Shown one piece after another: positions 8,087 to 17,804 of a stretch of 64,000 nt of DNA. Below the pieces are notes generated by a model. The model searched no databases. It saw only the letters and a list, made by a program, of their open reading frames with translations, and was not told the origin of the DNA. This DNA comes from Limnochordia bacterium (lineage in GTDB: Bacteria > Bacillota > Limnochordia > DUMW01), in the NCBI GenBank assembly GCA_023230925.1, contig JALNWK010000007.1, positions 1-64,000 on the forward strand, given 5' to 3'. Numbering within the stretch: position 1 is the stretch's first letter; the number at the start of each line of letters is the position of its first letter. Position numbers and translations under genes: made by a program.

Positions 8087-8878
8087 ATGATGGATAAAAA
8101 GACCGTTTTCTGTATCACCGCTGGAACACAGCTTTCGGATATCCTTTGGATCGCCAATATCCTACCGTTTCTGTCTGGCGACCTTATGGAGCTCATCTGG
8201 GAATGTCCTTCTTCTGGAATTCAGCAATTACTCCATCTTTACCCCAAGCTGGATCAAACAGTAAATGATGTGGAGGAATTACTAGCTCCCCCGGATGTGT
8301 ACCTGATAGTCCACCCTTTTTGGAGCCCCGCCAGTGCCAGCATTCAAACACCCCTGCAAGCTGTTTTCTCGATCATCAGTCCTTGGTGCGTCATACCATC
8401 GGCTTTACCCGACACGCCCTATCCGATTCGGGCGAAACTAGAGCGGCCCAGTGGTTGTCCTTTGCCACCTAGATACCTCTGCATTGATCCATCTTCCCGA
8501 AGCGCCACATCTTTGGACCCAAAGATGATTCAACTATGGATCCAGCTTATTACCTACCTTTCAATACCCGCGGTCCAAATAGGGAGCAGTACTACACCAC
8601 TTGTTCCGCATCTGCTTGATGCCCGAGGTCTTACTGAGAGTCAGACAGCAGCAGTCCTTGCTAATAGTCTTCTTTTCCTAGGCAGTGATTCAGACTACTC
8701 CTGTCTGGCAAGTGCCCTGGATAAACCACAGATCTGGGTAACCTTACCCAAGAGTAACTGGTGGTGGCCCCGCAATTCAGCTAATGCTCTGGTATGTAAT
8801 ACGGAATCACCGTCCTCCATTGATCTTCTTGCTTTGGTGGCGTGGGCGTGGGAACGGTTAAACATGGAGAAACCTTGA
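8087..8878 (+). CDS. GT9-like glycosyltransferase-related protein (hypothetical)
   Basis: 263 aa. The C-terminal half resembles the heptosyltransferase-like (GT9) donor domain: a QIGSSTTPLV segment, then LLDARGLTESQTAAVLANSLLFLGSDSDYSCLASALDKPQIWV, where a nucleotide-sugar enzyme of this type has 'D..G.tsl.el.a.l....l.vg.DSG..H.AaAl..P.v'. The His normally after the DSG motif is replaced, so activity is uncertain. Two consecutive ATGs (8087, 8090) follow GAGGTGTGGA. It is the first of four co-directional glycosyltransferase genes downstream of the small protein gene. Confidence 0.55.
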   Translation: MMDKKTVFCITAGTQLSDILWIANILPFLSGDLMELIWECPSSGIQQLLHLYPKLDQTVNDVEELLAPPDVYLIVHPFWSPASASIQTPLQAVFSIISPWCVIPSALPDTPYPIRAKLERPSGCPLPPRYLCIDPSSRSATSLDPKMIQLWIQLITYLSIPAVQIGSSTTPLVPHLLDARGLTESQTAAVLANSLLFLGSDSDYSCLASALDKPQIWVTLPKSNWWWPRNSANALVCNTESPSSIDLLALVAWAWERLNMEKP

Positions 8879-8913
8879 AGTCTCCGAGTATGGCTTTCTA
8901 GGGGGATATGATC

Positions 8914-10041
8914 ATGGAAAATAGTCGTAGTGTTGCTATCCTGGCGGGACTTTTCATACCAGACAGCCACCGAATGACCTATAGCGGAGCCGACCGCTAC
9001 CTTGTCAACCTTTATCAGTTACTGGAGGAGTTGGGCTATAAACCTTGTGTCTGGCAGGCGGGGGAATACGATCACGATTTTGCAGGAATGAAGATTCGGG
9101 CATTACCTTGTGGCGATGGCGGACCCGATGGGATCATTGAGCTGAACCTAAACTTTTTTGAGAGGACCACGGACTATAGTAAAGCTATCTACTATGCGCC
9201 CCAACTGGCTTTTCCCCGCGTCAAGCGCCATTCCATCGTGATCTCCCATGGCGTGTTCTGGGACTATCCGGGGCACCCTCTATCGATGATGTCTCTTCTT
9301 CAGAAGGAGGAATGGCTGCGTAGGTTACGTTACGCATTCACGGCGCCGGACCTATTGGTATCTGTGGATACCAATACCCTTAATTGGATCCGTGCCACAT
9401 GGCCTGGGTACGAAAACAAGCAGATTTATGTCCCCAATTTCGTTGATACAGAGCAATTTCATCCGGTAAGGAAAGATGAATCTAAGGTTACTATTCTTTA
9501 TCCGCGACGGCTTACCTGGATTCGCGGAATCGATGATGTGAAGGTGGTTGCAGAGCGAATAATACGTCGTCATGACTTTGTTGAATTCCACTTTGTGGGG
9601 CGCGGCCACGATGATTCCACAGGGGAGGCAATGAGGCAATGGGCCAATGCTAATCCCCGATGCAAGTACTACTGGGTACCCTTTGATGAAATGCCACGGG
9701 TCTACCAACAAGCCGATATTGTCCTCATCCCCACTCAGGCAGCCGAGGGCACATCCTTATCCTGTTTGGAGGCCATGGCTTGTGGCAAAGCTGTTATCTG
9801 TTCTTGGGTAGGCGGGCTTACTGATTTGGTTACTCACGGACAAGATGGCATCCTTTGCCCCATGACTCCCGATGCTCTGGAAGCAGCCATTGAGGAATTG
9901 ATTCTTCATCCTGAGCAAAGACAGCTCCTCGGCACATCTGCCCGCCGAACAGCAGAGTCCTTCTCACTGTTCCGTTGGAAAACCAATTGGACGCAAGCTT
10001 TGAAGAGAATCTGGGGAGGTAAACCACATGAAGCCTACTAA
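8914..10041 (+). CDS. GT4-family glycosyltransferase
   Basis: 375 aa with a GT-B fold layout. The C-terminal domain begins at ILYPRRLTWIRG, continues with FHFVGRGHDD, and has the E-x7-E-type donor site region EGTSLSCLEAMACGKAVICS followed by GGLTDLVTHGQDG. It should transfer a sugar from a nucleotide donor with retention. The second ATG (8914) is preferred because GGGGG lies eight bases upstream. It overlaps the next glycosyltransferase gene by 14 bases, implying translational coupling. The acceptor is unknown; cell- or spore-surface glycan or glycoprotein is suggested by neighbours. Confidence 0.8.
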   Translation: MENSRSVAILAGLFIPDSHRMTYSGADRYLVNLYQLLEELGYKPCVWQAGEYDHDFAGMKIRALPCGDGGPDGIIELNLNFFERTTDYSKAIYYAPQLAFPRVKRHSIVISHGVFWDYPGHPLSMMSLLQKEEWLRRLRYAFTAPDLLVSVDTNTLNWIRATWPGYENKQIYVPNFVDTEQFHPVRKDESKVTILYPRRLTWIRGIDDVKVVAERIIRRHDFVEFHFVGRGHDDSTGEAMRQWANANPRCKYYWVPFDEMPRVYQQADIVLIPTQAAEGTSLSCLEAMACGKAVICSWVGGLTDLVTHGQDGILCPMTPDALEAAIEELILHPEQRQLLGTSARRTAESFSLFRWKTNWTQALKRIWGGKPHEAY

Positions 10042-11176
10042 TATTCGAATCGCGGTTCTTACGGATTATCTACTGCATCCGAGCCAGAATGACTTTCTGG
10101 CTGTGGCGGAAAACCTACAGCTTCTGCATTTAATAGAATACCTTAGGGACGCCCTTGGGTGTACTGTGGATGTCTTCCAGATATCGACAAAGCCGAAACG
10201 GACCTTCCGCGGTTTTCAGATCACGGGGATCGCTGCGGAATGCGATCGCTACGGAATGTTCCCGGGGGCTAGTACCAGCTTTATCAGTCTGGGCCTAGAT
10301 TATGATCTGTGTATTTACTATCAATGGCATATGGCCTTTCCGCGGGTATGTCCAAAATCAGTAGTAGTATCCCACGGGATCTACTGGGATTCCCCTGGAG
10401 GATACTTCAATCGCTTAAGCTTAATGGAGCAAAAACATATAAAGGATCGCCTACTCTATGGTCTTACCGCATCACTAGCCTTCGTGGCCGGTGACCGCAA
10501 CACAATAAACGTGATTAGGGTTCTGTGGCCAGGATATACCCAAAGGCTGGAATACCTCCCCCCAGGTGTGGATTTAGAGCAGTTCACCCCAGCGGTCAAG
10601 GACAGGAATGATTGCCTCCGCGTGGTATGCCCCCAAGACTTCACCCAGGAGGAAGGAGTCAATGAGATTCTAAGCCTATGTCGCATCTTCCAAAACCTAG
10701 AACCGAGTATCGAATTTCACATTGTCGGTCATACAAGGGAGTTTGGCGAGGCACTTCAACTAGCCCATCAGGTACGGGTGCTGCCAAACGCACGTTTTTA
10801 CTGGGTACCGACAGCCCAATTGACAGCAGTCTATCATGCATCTGACCTTGCCCTATTTCCCTCTCGAAGTAGTGCAGGTCCATCACTGTATTGCTTGCAG
10901 GCCATGGCCTGTGGATTACCGGTCATCGCTGGTCTAACCGGTGGTCTAGGTGAAATGGTGGTAGACGGGTGGAATGGATTCCTCTTAGAAGAACCGAGCA
11001 TTGACCACCTTGTGCACCGCGTCTATCAATTGACGCGCAACCAAGAGTTAAGAACACAAATGGGTCGAAACGCACGGCTCTTGGCCGAAGGCTATCCGGT
11101 CTCAAGATGGAGGAATCGATGGCTCCATCTGGTAGAAAGACTGCTCTTAGGTACTAGTCAAAGAGGTGAAACCTAA
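10028..11176 (+). CDS. GT4-family glycosyltransferase
   Basis: 382 aa, clearly a paralogue of the gene before it: both share 'AFPRV....VVSHG.fWD.PG' in the N-terminal domain and 'YWVP......VY..aD....P' near the donor site. The donor region reads AGPSLYCLQAMACGLPVIAG then GGLGEMVVDGWNG; the first Glu of the usual E-x7-E is replaced (AGPSLYCLQ), so catalytic competence may be reduced. GGGGAGG precedes the ATG inside the upstream gene. The TAA stop shares a base with the ATG of the next gene. Confidence 0.78.
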   Translation: MKPTNIRIAVLTDYLLHPSQNDFLAVAENLQLLHLIEYLRDALGCTVDVFQISTKPKRTFRGFQITGIAAECDRYGMFPGASTSFISLGLDYDLCIYYQWHMAFPRVCPKSVVVSHGIYWDSPGGYFNRLSLMEQKHIKDRLLYGLTASLAFVAGDRNTINVIRVLWPGYTQRLEYLPPGVDLEQFTPAVKDRNDCLRVVCPQDFTQEEGVNEILSLCRIFQNLEPSIEFHIVGHTREFGEALQLAHQVRVLPNARFYWVPTAQLTAVYHASDLALFPSRSSAGPSLYCLQAMACGLPVIAGLTGGLGEMVVDGWNGFLLEEPSIDHLVHRVYQLTRNQELRTQMGRNARLLAEGYPVSRWRNRWLHLVERLLLGTSQRGET

Positions 11177-12147
11177 TGAAGGTTCTTATGGTCGTAGAGC
11201 TTCTGTTCTTAGGTGGATTAGAAACCCATGTTATGGCATTGTGCAGACAACTGATGTTGCGGAAACACCAAGTGTATGTCCACGTGAAGCATTGCATTGG
11301 ACCCTGGCGGGAATTACTGACGGAAAGTGGAGCGATCCTAGTAGATTCCCCTGAAGAAGCGGGGTCTTTGGATCTTATTCATGTTCACGCGTGGGGCAAG
11401 TCACCCCAGAGAGGTATCCTCTGGTCACAGCAGCACGATCTTCCCTTAGTGGTGACTTATCACGGTCTTTTCAAAGGATATGTTGAGCACCTAGTAGGAA
11501 AAGCCGAGATCATCTCCGTCAGTCCTCGGGTTCAGCAGTACCTTGAGGTACCCTCAACGGTGGTTGAGAATGGTATTGAGCTTGAGCAGTTCCCTGCATC
11601 ACCCCTACCCTTCAATCGTACAGTAGCCTGGCTTGGCAGATTGGATGGGAAGCGATGGCTACTACTAGATACACTTTTTCGAGCCTGTAGGAGGTCCAAA
11701 ATACGATGCCGGGTCATAGGTGGGTTGCTGACACCAACAGCGATCCACCTCCTTAGCGTCTATGATCATGTAGAATGGCATGGAGCAGTGTTCAATATAG
11801 CACCACTTCTTCGTGACGTAGATGTGGTGTTCTCGACTTCAAGGGGAATCCGAGAAGCTATGGCATCAGGAAGGCTGGCCATAGTCGCCAATGATCGGTA
11901 CTATGGCGGTCTAGTCGAACCCAACAGTCTTGAAAGACTACGCTCCGATAGTTTCATGGCCTGGGGACAAAACCTGATCAATCCAGCGATTATCGCGGAA
12001 GACCTCTTAGGGCTCTACAGTCAACCTGAATACATGTCCAAGGTGGGGCGATGGGGCACGGCCTTTGCCAAGGAAACATTTTCTGCCGAGCGGATGGCCA
12101 CTGAAACAGAACAGGTTTATCACAAAGCTCTACAAAAAACGTGTTAA
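11176..12147 (+). CDS. GT4-like glycosyltransferase
   Basis: 323 aa, shorter than typical GT4 enzymes (about 370). It opens with MKVLMVVELLFLGGLETHV, the standard GT4 start with a GGxExH loop, has VTYHGLFKGY in the acceptor domain, and continues with TVAWLGRLDGKRW as the start of the donor domain. The donor site is abbreviated (STSRGIREAMASGRLAIVAN). AGAGGTGAAACC precedes the ATG. It is the last gene of the island; the next 100 bases are a convergent gap without a clear terminator. Confidence 0.72.
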   Translation: MKVLMVVELLFLGGLETHVMALCRQLMLRKHQVYVHVKHCIGPWRELLTESGAILVDSPEEAGSLDLIHVHAWGKSPQRGILWSQQHDLPLVVTYHGLFKGYVEHLVGKAEIISVSPRVQQYLEVPSTVVENGIELEQFPASPLPFNRTVAWLGRLDGKRWLLLDTLFRACRRSKIRCRVIGGLLTPTAIHLLSVYDHVEWHGAVFNIAPLLRDVDVVFSTSRGIREAMASGRLAIVANDRYYGGLVEPNSLERLRSDSFMAWGQNLINPAIIAEDLLGLYSQPEYMSKVGRWGTAFAKETFSAERMATETEQVYHKALQKTC

Positions 12148-12246
12148 TGACCGACTATGGCCACACATGCACCCCTAGTATTTTTCGTGACGACTCTTCT
12201 CTTCAGATTTGAGTTCACGCTTGGGACCAGAGTCCTAAGTATCTCA

Positions 12247-13098
12247 CTATAGGACTGATTCCCGGGACGAATTCGGGGGGTTCCCTGGCGACTCTAGCAC
12301 AAACTTATCTATGGCATAGGCAACCCCTGCATAATCATGGGGCAACGAAACGTAATCGGCAATCTCTTTAAGCTCAGACACGGCATTTCCCACAGCCACC
12401 CCAATACCGGCTGCTTGAAGCATTGACAAGTCGTTATGACTATCACCAATGGCCATGATTTCATCTTTACTAAACCCTAAAGCTTTGGAAACCCGAAGGA
12501 GGGCCTCGCCCTTGGAGACTCCCTTGCTCATTAACTCCAGAAAGCGACTTTTAGAGCTGGTTATTTCCAATACCTCAGAAAAGCCTTGGCGAATAAGGAC
12601 AGCAAGGGCGGCAATCCTCTCTTCTTCATCAACAAAAAGTAGCTTAGTGGGCTCATCGGAGTCCTGAATAAATGCAGCCAAGTCTCCGACTACATGGGGG
12701 GTAACATTGGCGACGGATACATAGTAGTCAACCATTTCATTCAGTGAGCTCACATAAAGACGGTCCTGTACATACACATTTAGACATAGCCGATGCAGCA
12801 TAGCCAAATGGGCAATTTCTAAGGCAATGTCTTTAGGGATCGTTTGGCAACTCCAGACATTTCCCCTGCGATCCTTGACCAATGCCCCGTTGTAGACAAT
12901 TAGCGGCCCTTTCAGATCCAAGTGCTCTGCGTAAGGTAGACAGGATTGAAACATGCGACCGGTGGCTAAGGTAACCATTACCCCTCGCGCGGCAGCCTCA
13001 GTAATCGCCCTGTAGTTCTCCTGGGAAATAGAAAGGTCTTTATCTAGTAAGGTATCATCGCAATCTACGGCCACCAGTTTGATCCTTGACAATAACAT
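12247..13098 (-). CDS. Cof-type HAD hydrolase (sugar-phosphate or FMN phosphatase family)
   Basis: 283 aa. Motif I is VAVDCDDTLLD (nucleophile and acid Asp), motif II VTLATGR, and motif III/IV K at SKG followed by GDSHNDLSML. The insertion between motifs II and III is the C2B cap of the Cof/YbjI subfamily. These enzymes dephosphorylate sugar phosphates, flavin or pyridoxal phosphates; the substrate here cannot be read from sequence. It starts 17 bases after uvrC stops, with GGAAAGAGGG upstream; a TTG four codons earlier is the alternative start. It is probably the last gene of the uvrB-uvrA-uvrC transcript. Confidence 0.85.
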   Translation of the reverse strand: MLLSRIKLVAVDCDDTLLDKDLSISQENYRAITEAAARGVMVTLATGRMFQSCLPYAEHLDLKGPLIVYNGALVKDRRGNVWSCQTIPKDIALEIAHLAMLHRLCLNVYVQDRLYVSSLNEMVDYYVSVANVTPHVVGDLAAFIQDSDEPTKLLFVDEEERIAALAVLIRQGFSEVLEITSSKSRFLELMSKGVSKGEALLRVSKALGFSKDEIMAIGDSHNDLSMLQAAGIGVAVGNAVSELKEIADYVSLPHDYAGVAYAIDKFVLESPGNPPNSSRESVL

Positions 13099-13115
13099 CC
13101 CTCTTTCCAATGAAC

Positions 13116-14948
13116 TTACAGATCACCCTGCCCAATCCCCAAGTAGATATTGCGGGCCACCGACAGAGGAATACCCGGAACGCTTGCTAGTTCTTCTAGG
13201 GTTGCCTTCTTGATCGCTCCAAGGGAGCCGAAATGATCGATTAAAATCCGCTTGCGTTTCGGGCCTACACCTTCAATGGCATCCAATGCCGATTCCCTAA
13301 CCCTCTCCGCTCGAAGCTTGTGGTGATAGGACAGAGCAAAACGATGGGCCTCATCTCTAAGTCGTTGCAGAATTCGCTTCGCCGGTGAGTCCTCGGATAA
13401 TACCACGGGCTGGGGATGATTTAGCAAGTAGATCTCCTCTTCTCTTTCCGCCAGACTCAATACCGCCACATCCTGCCAACCCTTCTCTTGCAGAACTTTA
13501 CGGACTGCGCCTAGTTGGCCAAGACCACCGTCAACCAGAATCAGATCTGGTTTGTCGCCAAAGGAATCTGCTAGTTCCTCTCGATCATAGGCCATAATCC
13601 GGCGACCGACAACCTCCCGCAGCATCCCATAGTCATCCTGACCTTGTACGGACTTCACCTTAAACCGCCGGTACTGACTGGAATCCGGAATTCCTTCAAT
13701 GGCCACCACCATGGCACCCACGGCATCGTCCTCGCCGAGATTGGAGATATCATAGCCTTCAATCCGCCGGGGCCCTGAACTTAACCCTACCAAGGAAGCA
13801 AGTTCCTCAAGACCCTCCTGTTGCACTTGTTGAGCCCGTCTTTGGGCTAGTAACCGTTCTTGTAGCTTCATGTGGGCATTACGAGAGACCAATTCAATAA
13901 GCTTCTTTAGCCTGCCCCGCTTAGGCGTATGAAGGACTACCTTTTTCCCCCGTATTTGACTTAGCCACTGGATCAGTAACTCTTTATCCTCGACCTCCTC
14001 CGATAGGGCAATTTTCGGAGGAATGAAGGAAGCCCTTGTATAATGCTGCTGGATAAAGGCTTCTAAAATCTCGGGCCCACTGACAGAGCTTTGGGTCTCC
14101 ATCATAAAATGATCCCGACCCATGACCCTTCCTTCTCTCACATGGAACACTTGAACACAAATCAGGTCATCTTCCATGGCATATGCAATCAAATCCAAAT
14201 CCTCTAGGGTACCACTAGAAATCTTCTGCCTTTCCGCGGTTTTCTCCAATGCCCCGATCTGATCTCTTAAGGCCGCGGCTCGTTCAAATTCCATTTTGGC
14301 AGCAGCCTTCTCCATCTCCTTGGTCAGTTTTTTGATGATTTGGTCGGAATTCCCCTGGAGGAAAAGACAAACCTGCTCAACAACATCTCGGTACTCTTCC
14401 TTGCTTATTTTCCCACAGCAGGGAGCAGTGCATCTTTCAATATGATAGTTCAAACAGGGCCTTTCTTTTTCTACCAAGGCCCCACTACAAGTCCGTGTTG
14501 GAAAAACCTTACCTAGAAAGTTCAGACTCTGTTTAAGTGCACCTACATCTGTATAGGGGCCAAAATATCTGGCATTATCCTTCGTGATCCGGCGGACCAC
14601 CTGCACCCGGGGGTAATCCTCCTGAACAGTAACCCGTACATAAGGGTAGGCCTTATCATCCTTCAGGCGAATATTATAAAAGGGAGTGTGCTCCTTGATC
14701 AAAGTACACTCTAAAATCAAAGCTTCCACTTCGGAATCGGTAATAATGTAATCAATATCGGCAACCCGGTTGGCTAGGGCCTGCGTCTTGGGAGATTTCT
14801 CCCCCTCTTGGAAATAGGAACGTACCCGGCTCCTTAACGAAGTAGCCTTACCCACATAGATCACATTTCCAGCATCATCTTTCATGATATACACGCCGGG
14901 TTTGCGGGGTAGCAGGTCTAGTTTCTGTCTAAGCTTCTCACTTACCAT
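13116..14948 (-). CDS. uvrC: UvrABC excinuclease subunit C
   Basis: 610 aa, full length. The GIY-YIG nuclease domain is at the N-terminus (GVYIMKDDAGNVIYVGKATSLRSRVRSYF) and makes the 3' incision. A four-Cys patch (CSG, CLNYHIERCTAPCCG) follows. The UVR motif that contacts UvrB is around residues 200-235 (EFERAAALRDQI). The C-terminal half is the RNase H-like domain that makes the 5' incision (DGGLGQLGAV, with HRFALSYHH). A tandem helix-hairpin-helix ends the protein (GVGPKRKRILIDHFGS). It starts six bases after uvrA ends, in one operon. Confidence 0.97.
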   Translation of the reverse strand: MVSEKLRQKLDLLPRKPGVYIMKDDAGNVIYVGKATSLRSRVRSYFQEGEKSPKTQALANRVADIDYIITDSEVEALILECTLIKEHTPFYNIRLKDDKAYPYVRVTVQEDYPRVQVVRRITKDNARYFGPYTDVGALKQSLNFLGKVFPTRTCSGALVEKERPCLNYHIERCTAPCCGKISKEEYRDVVEQVCLFLQGNSDQIIKKLTKEMEKAAAKMEFERAAALRDQIGALEKTAERQKISSGTLEDLDLIAYAMEDDLICVQVFHVREGRVMGRDHFMMETQSSVSGPEILEAFIQQHYTRASFIPPKIALSEEVEDKELLIQWLSQIRGKKVVLHTPKRGRLKKLIELVSRNAHMKLQERLLAQRRAQQVQQEGLEELASLVGLSSGPRRIEGYDISNLGEDDAVGAMVVAIEGIPDSSQYRRFKVKSVQGQDDYGMLREVVGRRIMAYDREELADSFGDKPDLILVDGGLGQLGAVRKVLQEKGWQDVAVLSLAEREEEIYLLNHPQPVVLSEDSPAKRILQRLRDEAHRFALSYHHKLRAERVRESALDAIEGVGPKRKRILIDHFGSLGAIKKATLEELASVPGIPLSVARNIYLGIGQGDL

Positions 14949-14954
14949 GGTCCC

Positions 14955-17804
14955 TTATCCTCTTTTTGCCTGTCCTACCAGGCAGTTCTCCGAAAATAAG
15001 ACGGGGTAAAGGAATTGTCCGGTATAGGAATCCCGATGAAAGGCAACCTCTTCGGGGGTCCCCTGGGCAACAACCCGCCCTCCCCCGTCACCACCTTCAG
15101 GACCTAGATCAATGATGTAGTCAGCGGTCTTTATTACATCGAGATTGTGTTCGATCACAATTACGGTGTTACCCCCCTCGACGAGACGGTGGAGAACCAG
15201 AAGTAATTTCTTGATGTCCGCCGCATGCAAACCTGTTGTGGGTTCATCCAAGACATAAAGGGTCCTTCCTTGGCTGCGACGCTGCAGCTCGGTGGCTAGT
15301 TTTACTCTTTGGGCCTCCCCACCGGAGAGGGTGGTGGCCGGTTGACCGAGGGAAATGTAGCCTAAGCCTACATCGTTTAGTGTAGCCAGTTTCCTTTGAA
15401 TCTGTGGGATATTGCTGAAGAAGTCTAGAGCATCGGCCACAGACATATCTAGCACATCGGCAATGTTCTTACCCTTATAGGTGATCTCTAAAGTCTCCCG
15501 GTTGTATCTTTTGCCTTTACAAACCTCACAGGGAACGTATACATCGGGCAGGAAGTGCATTTCAATCTTGATAATCCCATCACCCCGACAGGCTTCACAC
15601 CTACCCCCGCTCAAGTTAAAACTGAAGCGCCCCTTCTGGTACCCCCTCATTCGCGCCTCTGCTGTCTTAGCAAAAAGCTCCCTGATATCACCAAAGACTC
15701 CGGTATAGGTCACCGGGTTAGACCGGGGAGTCCGCCCGATGGGTGTCTGATCGATGTTAATTACCTTCTCCAGATACTCCTTGCCCTCTATGCTATCGTG
15801 CTCCCCACCACGACAGGCAGCTCTATTGAGATCCCGCCTTAGCTGCTGGTACAGAATATCGTTGATTAAGGTGCTCTTACCCGAGCCGGAAACACCGGTT
15901 ACACACACGAATACCCCTAGGGGTATGGTCACGTCAATGTCTTTTAGGTTGTGCTGCCTGGCCCCTTTAATCTTAAGGAATTTCCCTGAACCTTTGCGAC
16001 GAGTTGGCGGCACTTCGATAGACTGCGCGTTTGAGAGAAACTGTCCAGTAATAGAACGAGGACATGCCATAATATCCTCTAAAGTGCCTTCAGCCACAAT
16101 CTCACCACCGCGGCTACCAGCACCGGGACCAATATCCACAATCCAGTCTGCAGAGCGGATTGTATCCTCATCATGTTCCACAACGATCACTGTATTCCCC
16201 AGTTCTCGTAGTCCTTTCAAAGTAGAAATCAACCTTTGGTTATCCCGCTGATGCAGACCAATGGAGGGTTCATCAAGAATGTACAAAACTCCAACCAGAC
16301 CGGACCCGATCTGCGTGGCCAACCTGATCCTTTGGGCCTCCCCCCCAGAAAGACTACCAGCGCTCCTAGAAAGGGTCAAATACCCAAGGCCTACATCCAC
16401 AAGAAAATTGAGTCTGGCCTGGATCTCCTTTAGGATCTGCCGGGCAATCTGCTGCTGCCGCTCCGTTAGCGACAACTCCCTAAAAAACTGAACCGCCTGG
16501 GTGATGGAATAATCTACAACAGTGGCGATGCTTTCGCCGCCTACGGTCACCGCCAGACTTTCCGGCTTAAGGCGTTTTCCCTTGCAAGTATTGCATGGCC
16601 GCTGCTGCATGTAAGGACTAACGTATTCAGGGATAGCATCGGTCCCGTTTTCCCGCAAGTACTCCTCTAGGTGACCCACTACACCCCGAAAGGCAACCTG
16701 ATGGGTCCTCGTCTGGTTTCTCATATTGGTATACGAAAAGGAGACCTCCCTACCCCTGGTCCCGAAAAGCAGCACATCTAGCTTCTTTGGTTCTAGCTGC
16801 CCTAGGGGAAGATCTCGATCAATATCGTATTCACTGCATAACGATGCGACAATGGCATCTAGCCACTTACTATTGCGGTTGGCCCAGGGGATGATCCCAC
16901 CCTCGTTTATCGAGCGTTCCTTATCTAACACTAAGTCGGGATCAATCTCCATCCTAGTGCCTAGCCCGTCGCAGACCGGGCAAGCACCATAGGGACCGTT
17001 AAACGAAAACATACGGGGAGATAATTCTTCCACGCTGATCCCGCACTGAATACAAGCTAGTTTCTCAGAAAAGAGTAAGGATTCTTGACCGATAACATCG
17101 ATCAACACCACTCCATTGCCCGCACGTAGCGCTGTATCTAGGGAATCCGCTAAGCGACTCTCAATCCCATCCTTGATAATAATCCGATCAACAACCACTT
17201 CGATATCATGGATCTTATACTTATCTAATTCTATATCCTCATTTACGTCCTTTATCTCTCCATCCACCCGAACCCGCACATAACCATCTTTGCGGACTTG
17301 CTCGAAGATGCTCTTGTGCTCACCCTTACGTCCCCGGATGATCGGAGCGAGAACCTGAATCCTGGTTCCCCCCGGCAAAAGCATGATCTGATCCACAATC
17401 TGATCAACCGTTTGGCTTTCGATAGGCCGTCCACATTGGTGACAATGGGGGGAGCCTATTCGAGCATAGAGCAATCGTAGATAGTCGTAGATCTCTGTAA
17501 CAGTCCCTACAGTAGAACGGGGATTATGACTTGTGGTCTTTTGATCAATGGATATGGCCGGGGAAAGTCCTTCGATCAGATCCACATCGGGTTTGTCCAT
17601 CTGCCCTAAGAATTGGCGGGCATAGGCGGATAAGGACTCCACATACCGGCGCTGTCCTTCGGCGTAAATCGTATCAAAAGCTAAACTGGATTTACCTGAG
17701 CCGGATAAACCAGTAAAAACAATCAACTGATTCCGCGGTAGCTCCAAGTTAACGTTCTTTAGATTGTGCTGACGTGCTCCTCTAATAATGAGTCTATCAC
17801 CCAC
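14955..17804 (-). CDS. uvrA: UvrABC excinuclease subunit A
   Basis: 949 aa. It is a DNA-damage-recognising ATPase with two ABC modules: Walker A GLSGSGKSS and GVSGSGKST, signatures LSGGEAQR twice, and Walker B LYILDEPSIGL and LYVLDEPTTGL. Zinc-binding Cys sets are present (CHQC...; CEACRGDG...CEVCKGKRY). I place the start at the GTG at 17804 because GGAAGG lies eight bases upstream and the protein then begins close to the conserved IIRGARQHNLKN; GTG codons up to 17825 are alternatives. The start overlaps the end of uvrB by eight bases, so translation is coupled. Confidence 0.96.
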   Translation of the reverse strand: MGDRLIIRGARQHNLKNVNLELPRNQLIVFTGLSGSGKSSLAFDTIYAEGQRRYVESLSAYARQFLGQMDKPDVDLIEGLSPAISIDQKTTSHNPRSTVGTVTEIYDYLRLLYARIGSPHCHQCGRPIESQTVDQIVDQIMLLPGGTRIQVLAPIIRGRKGEHKSIFEQVRKDGYVRVRVDGEIKDVNEDIELDKYKIHDIEVVVDRIIIKDGIESRLADSLDTALRAGNGVVLIDVIGQESLLFSEKLACIQCGISVEELSPRMFSFNGPYGACPVCDGLGTRMEIDPDLVLDKERSINEGGIIPWANRNSKWLDAIVASLCSEYDIDRDLPLGQLEPKKLDVLLFGTRGREVSFSYTNMRNQTRTHQVAFRGVVGHLEEYLRENGTDAIPEYVSPYMQQRPCNTCKGKRLKPESLAVTVGGESIATVVDYSITQAVQFFRELSLTERQQQIARQILKEIQARLNFLVDVGLGYLTLSRSAGSLSGGEAQRIRLATQIGSGLVGVLYILDEPSIGLHQRDNQRLISTLKGLRELGNTVIVVEHDEDTIRSADWIVDIGPGAGSRGGEIVAEGTLEDIMACPRSITGQFLSNAQSIEVPPTRRKGSGKFLKIKGARQHNLKDIDVTIPLGVFVCVTGVSGSGKSTLINDILYQQLRRDLNRAACRGGEHDSIEGKEYLEKVINIDQTPIGRTPRSNPVTYTGVFGDIRELFAKTAEARMRGYQKGRFSFNLSGGRCEACRGDGIIKIEMHFLPDVYVPCEVCKGKRYNRETLEITYKGKNIADVLDMSVADALDFFSNIPQIQRKLATLNDVGLGYISLGQPATTLSGGEAQRVKLATELQRRSQGRTLYVLDEPTTGLHAADIKKLLLVLHRLVEGGNTVIVIEHNLDVIKTADYIIDLGPEGGDGGGRVVAQGTPEEVAFHRDSYTGQFLYPVLFSENCLVGQAKRG

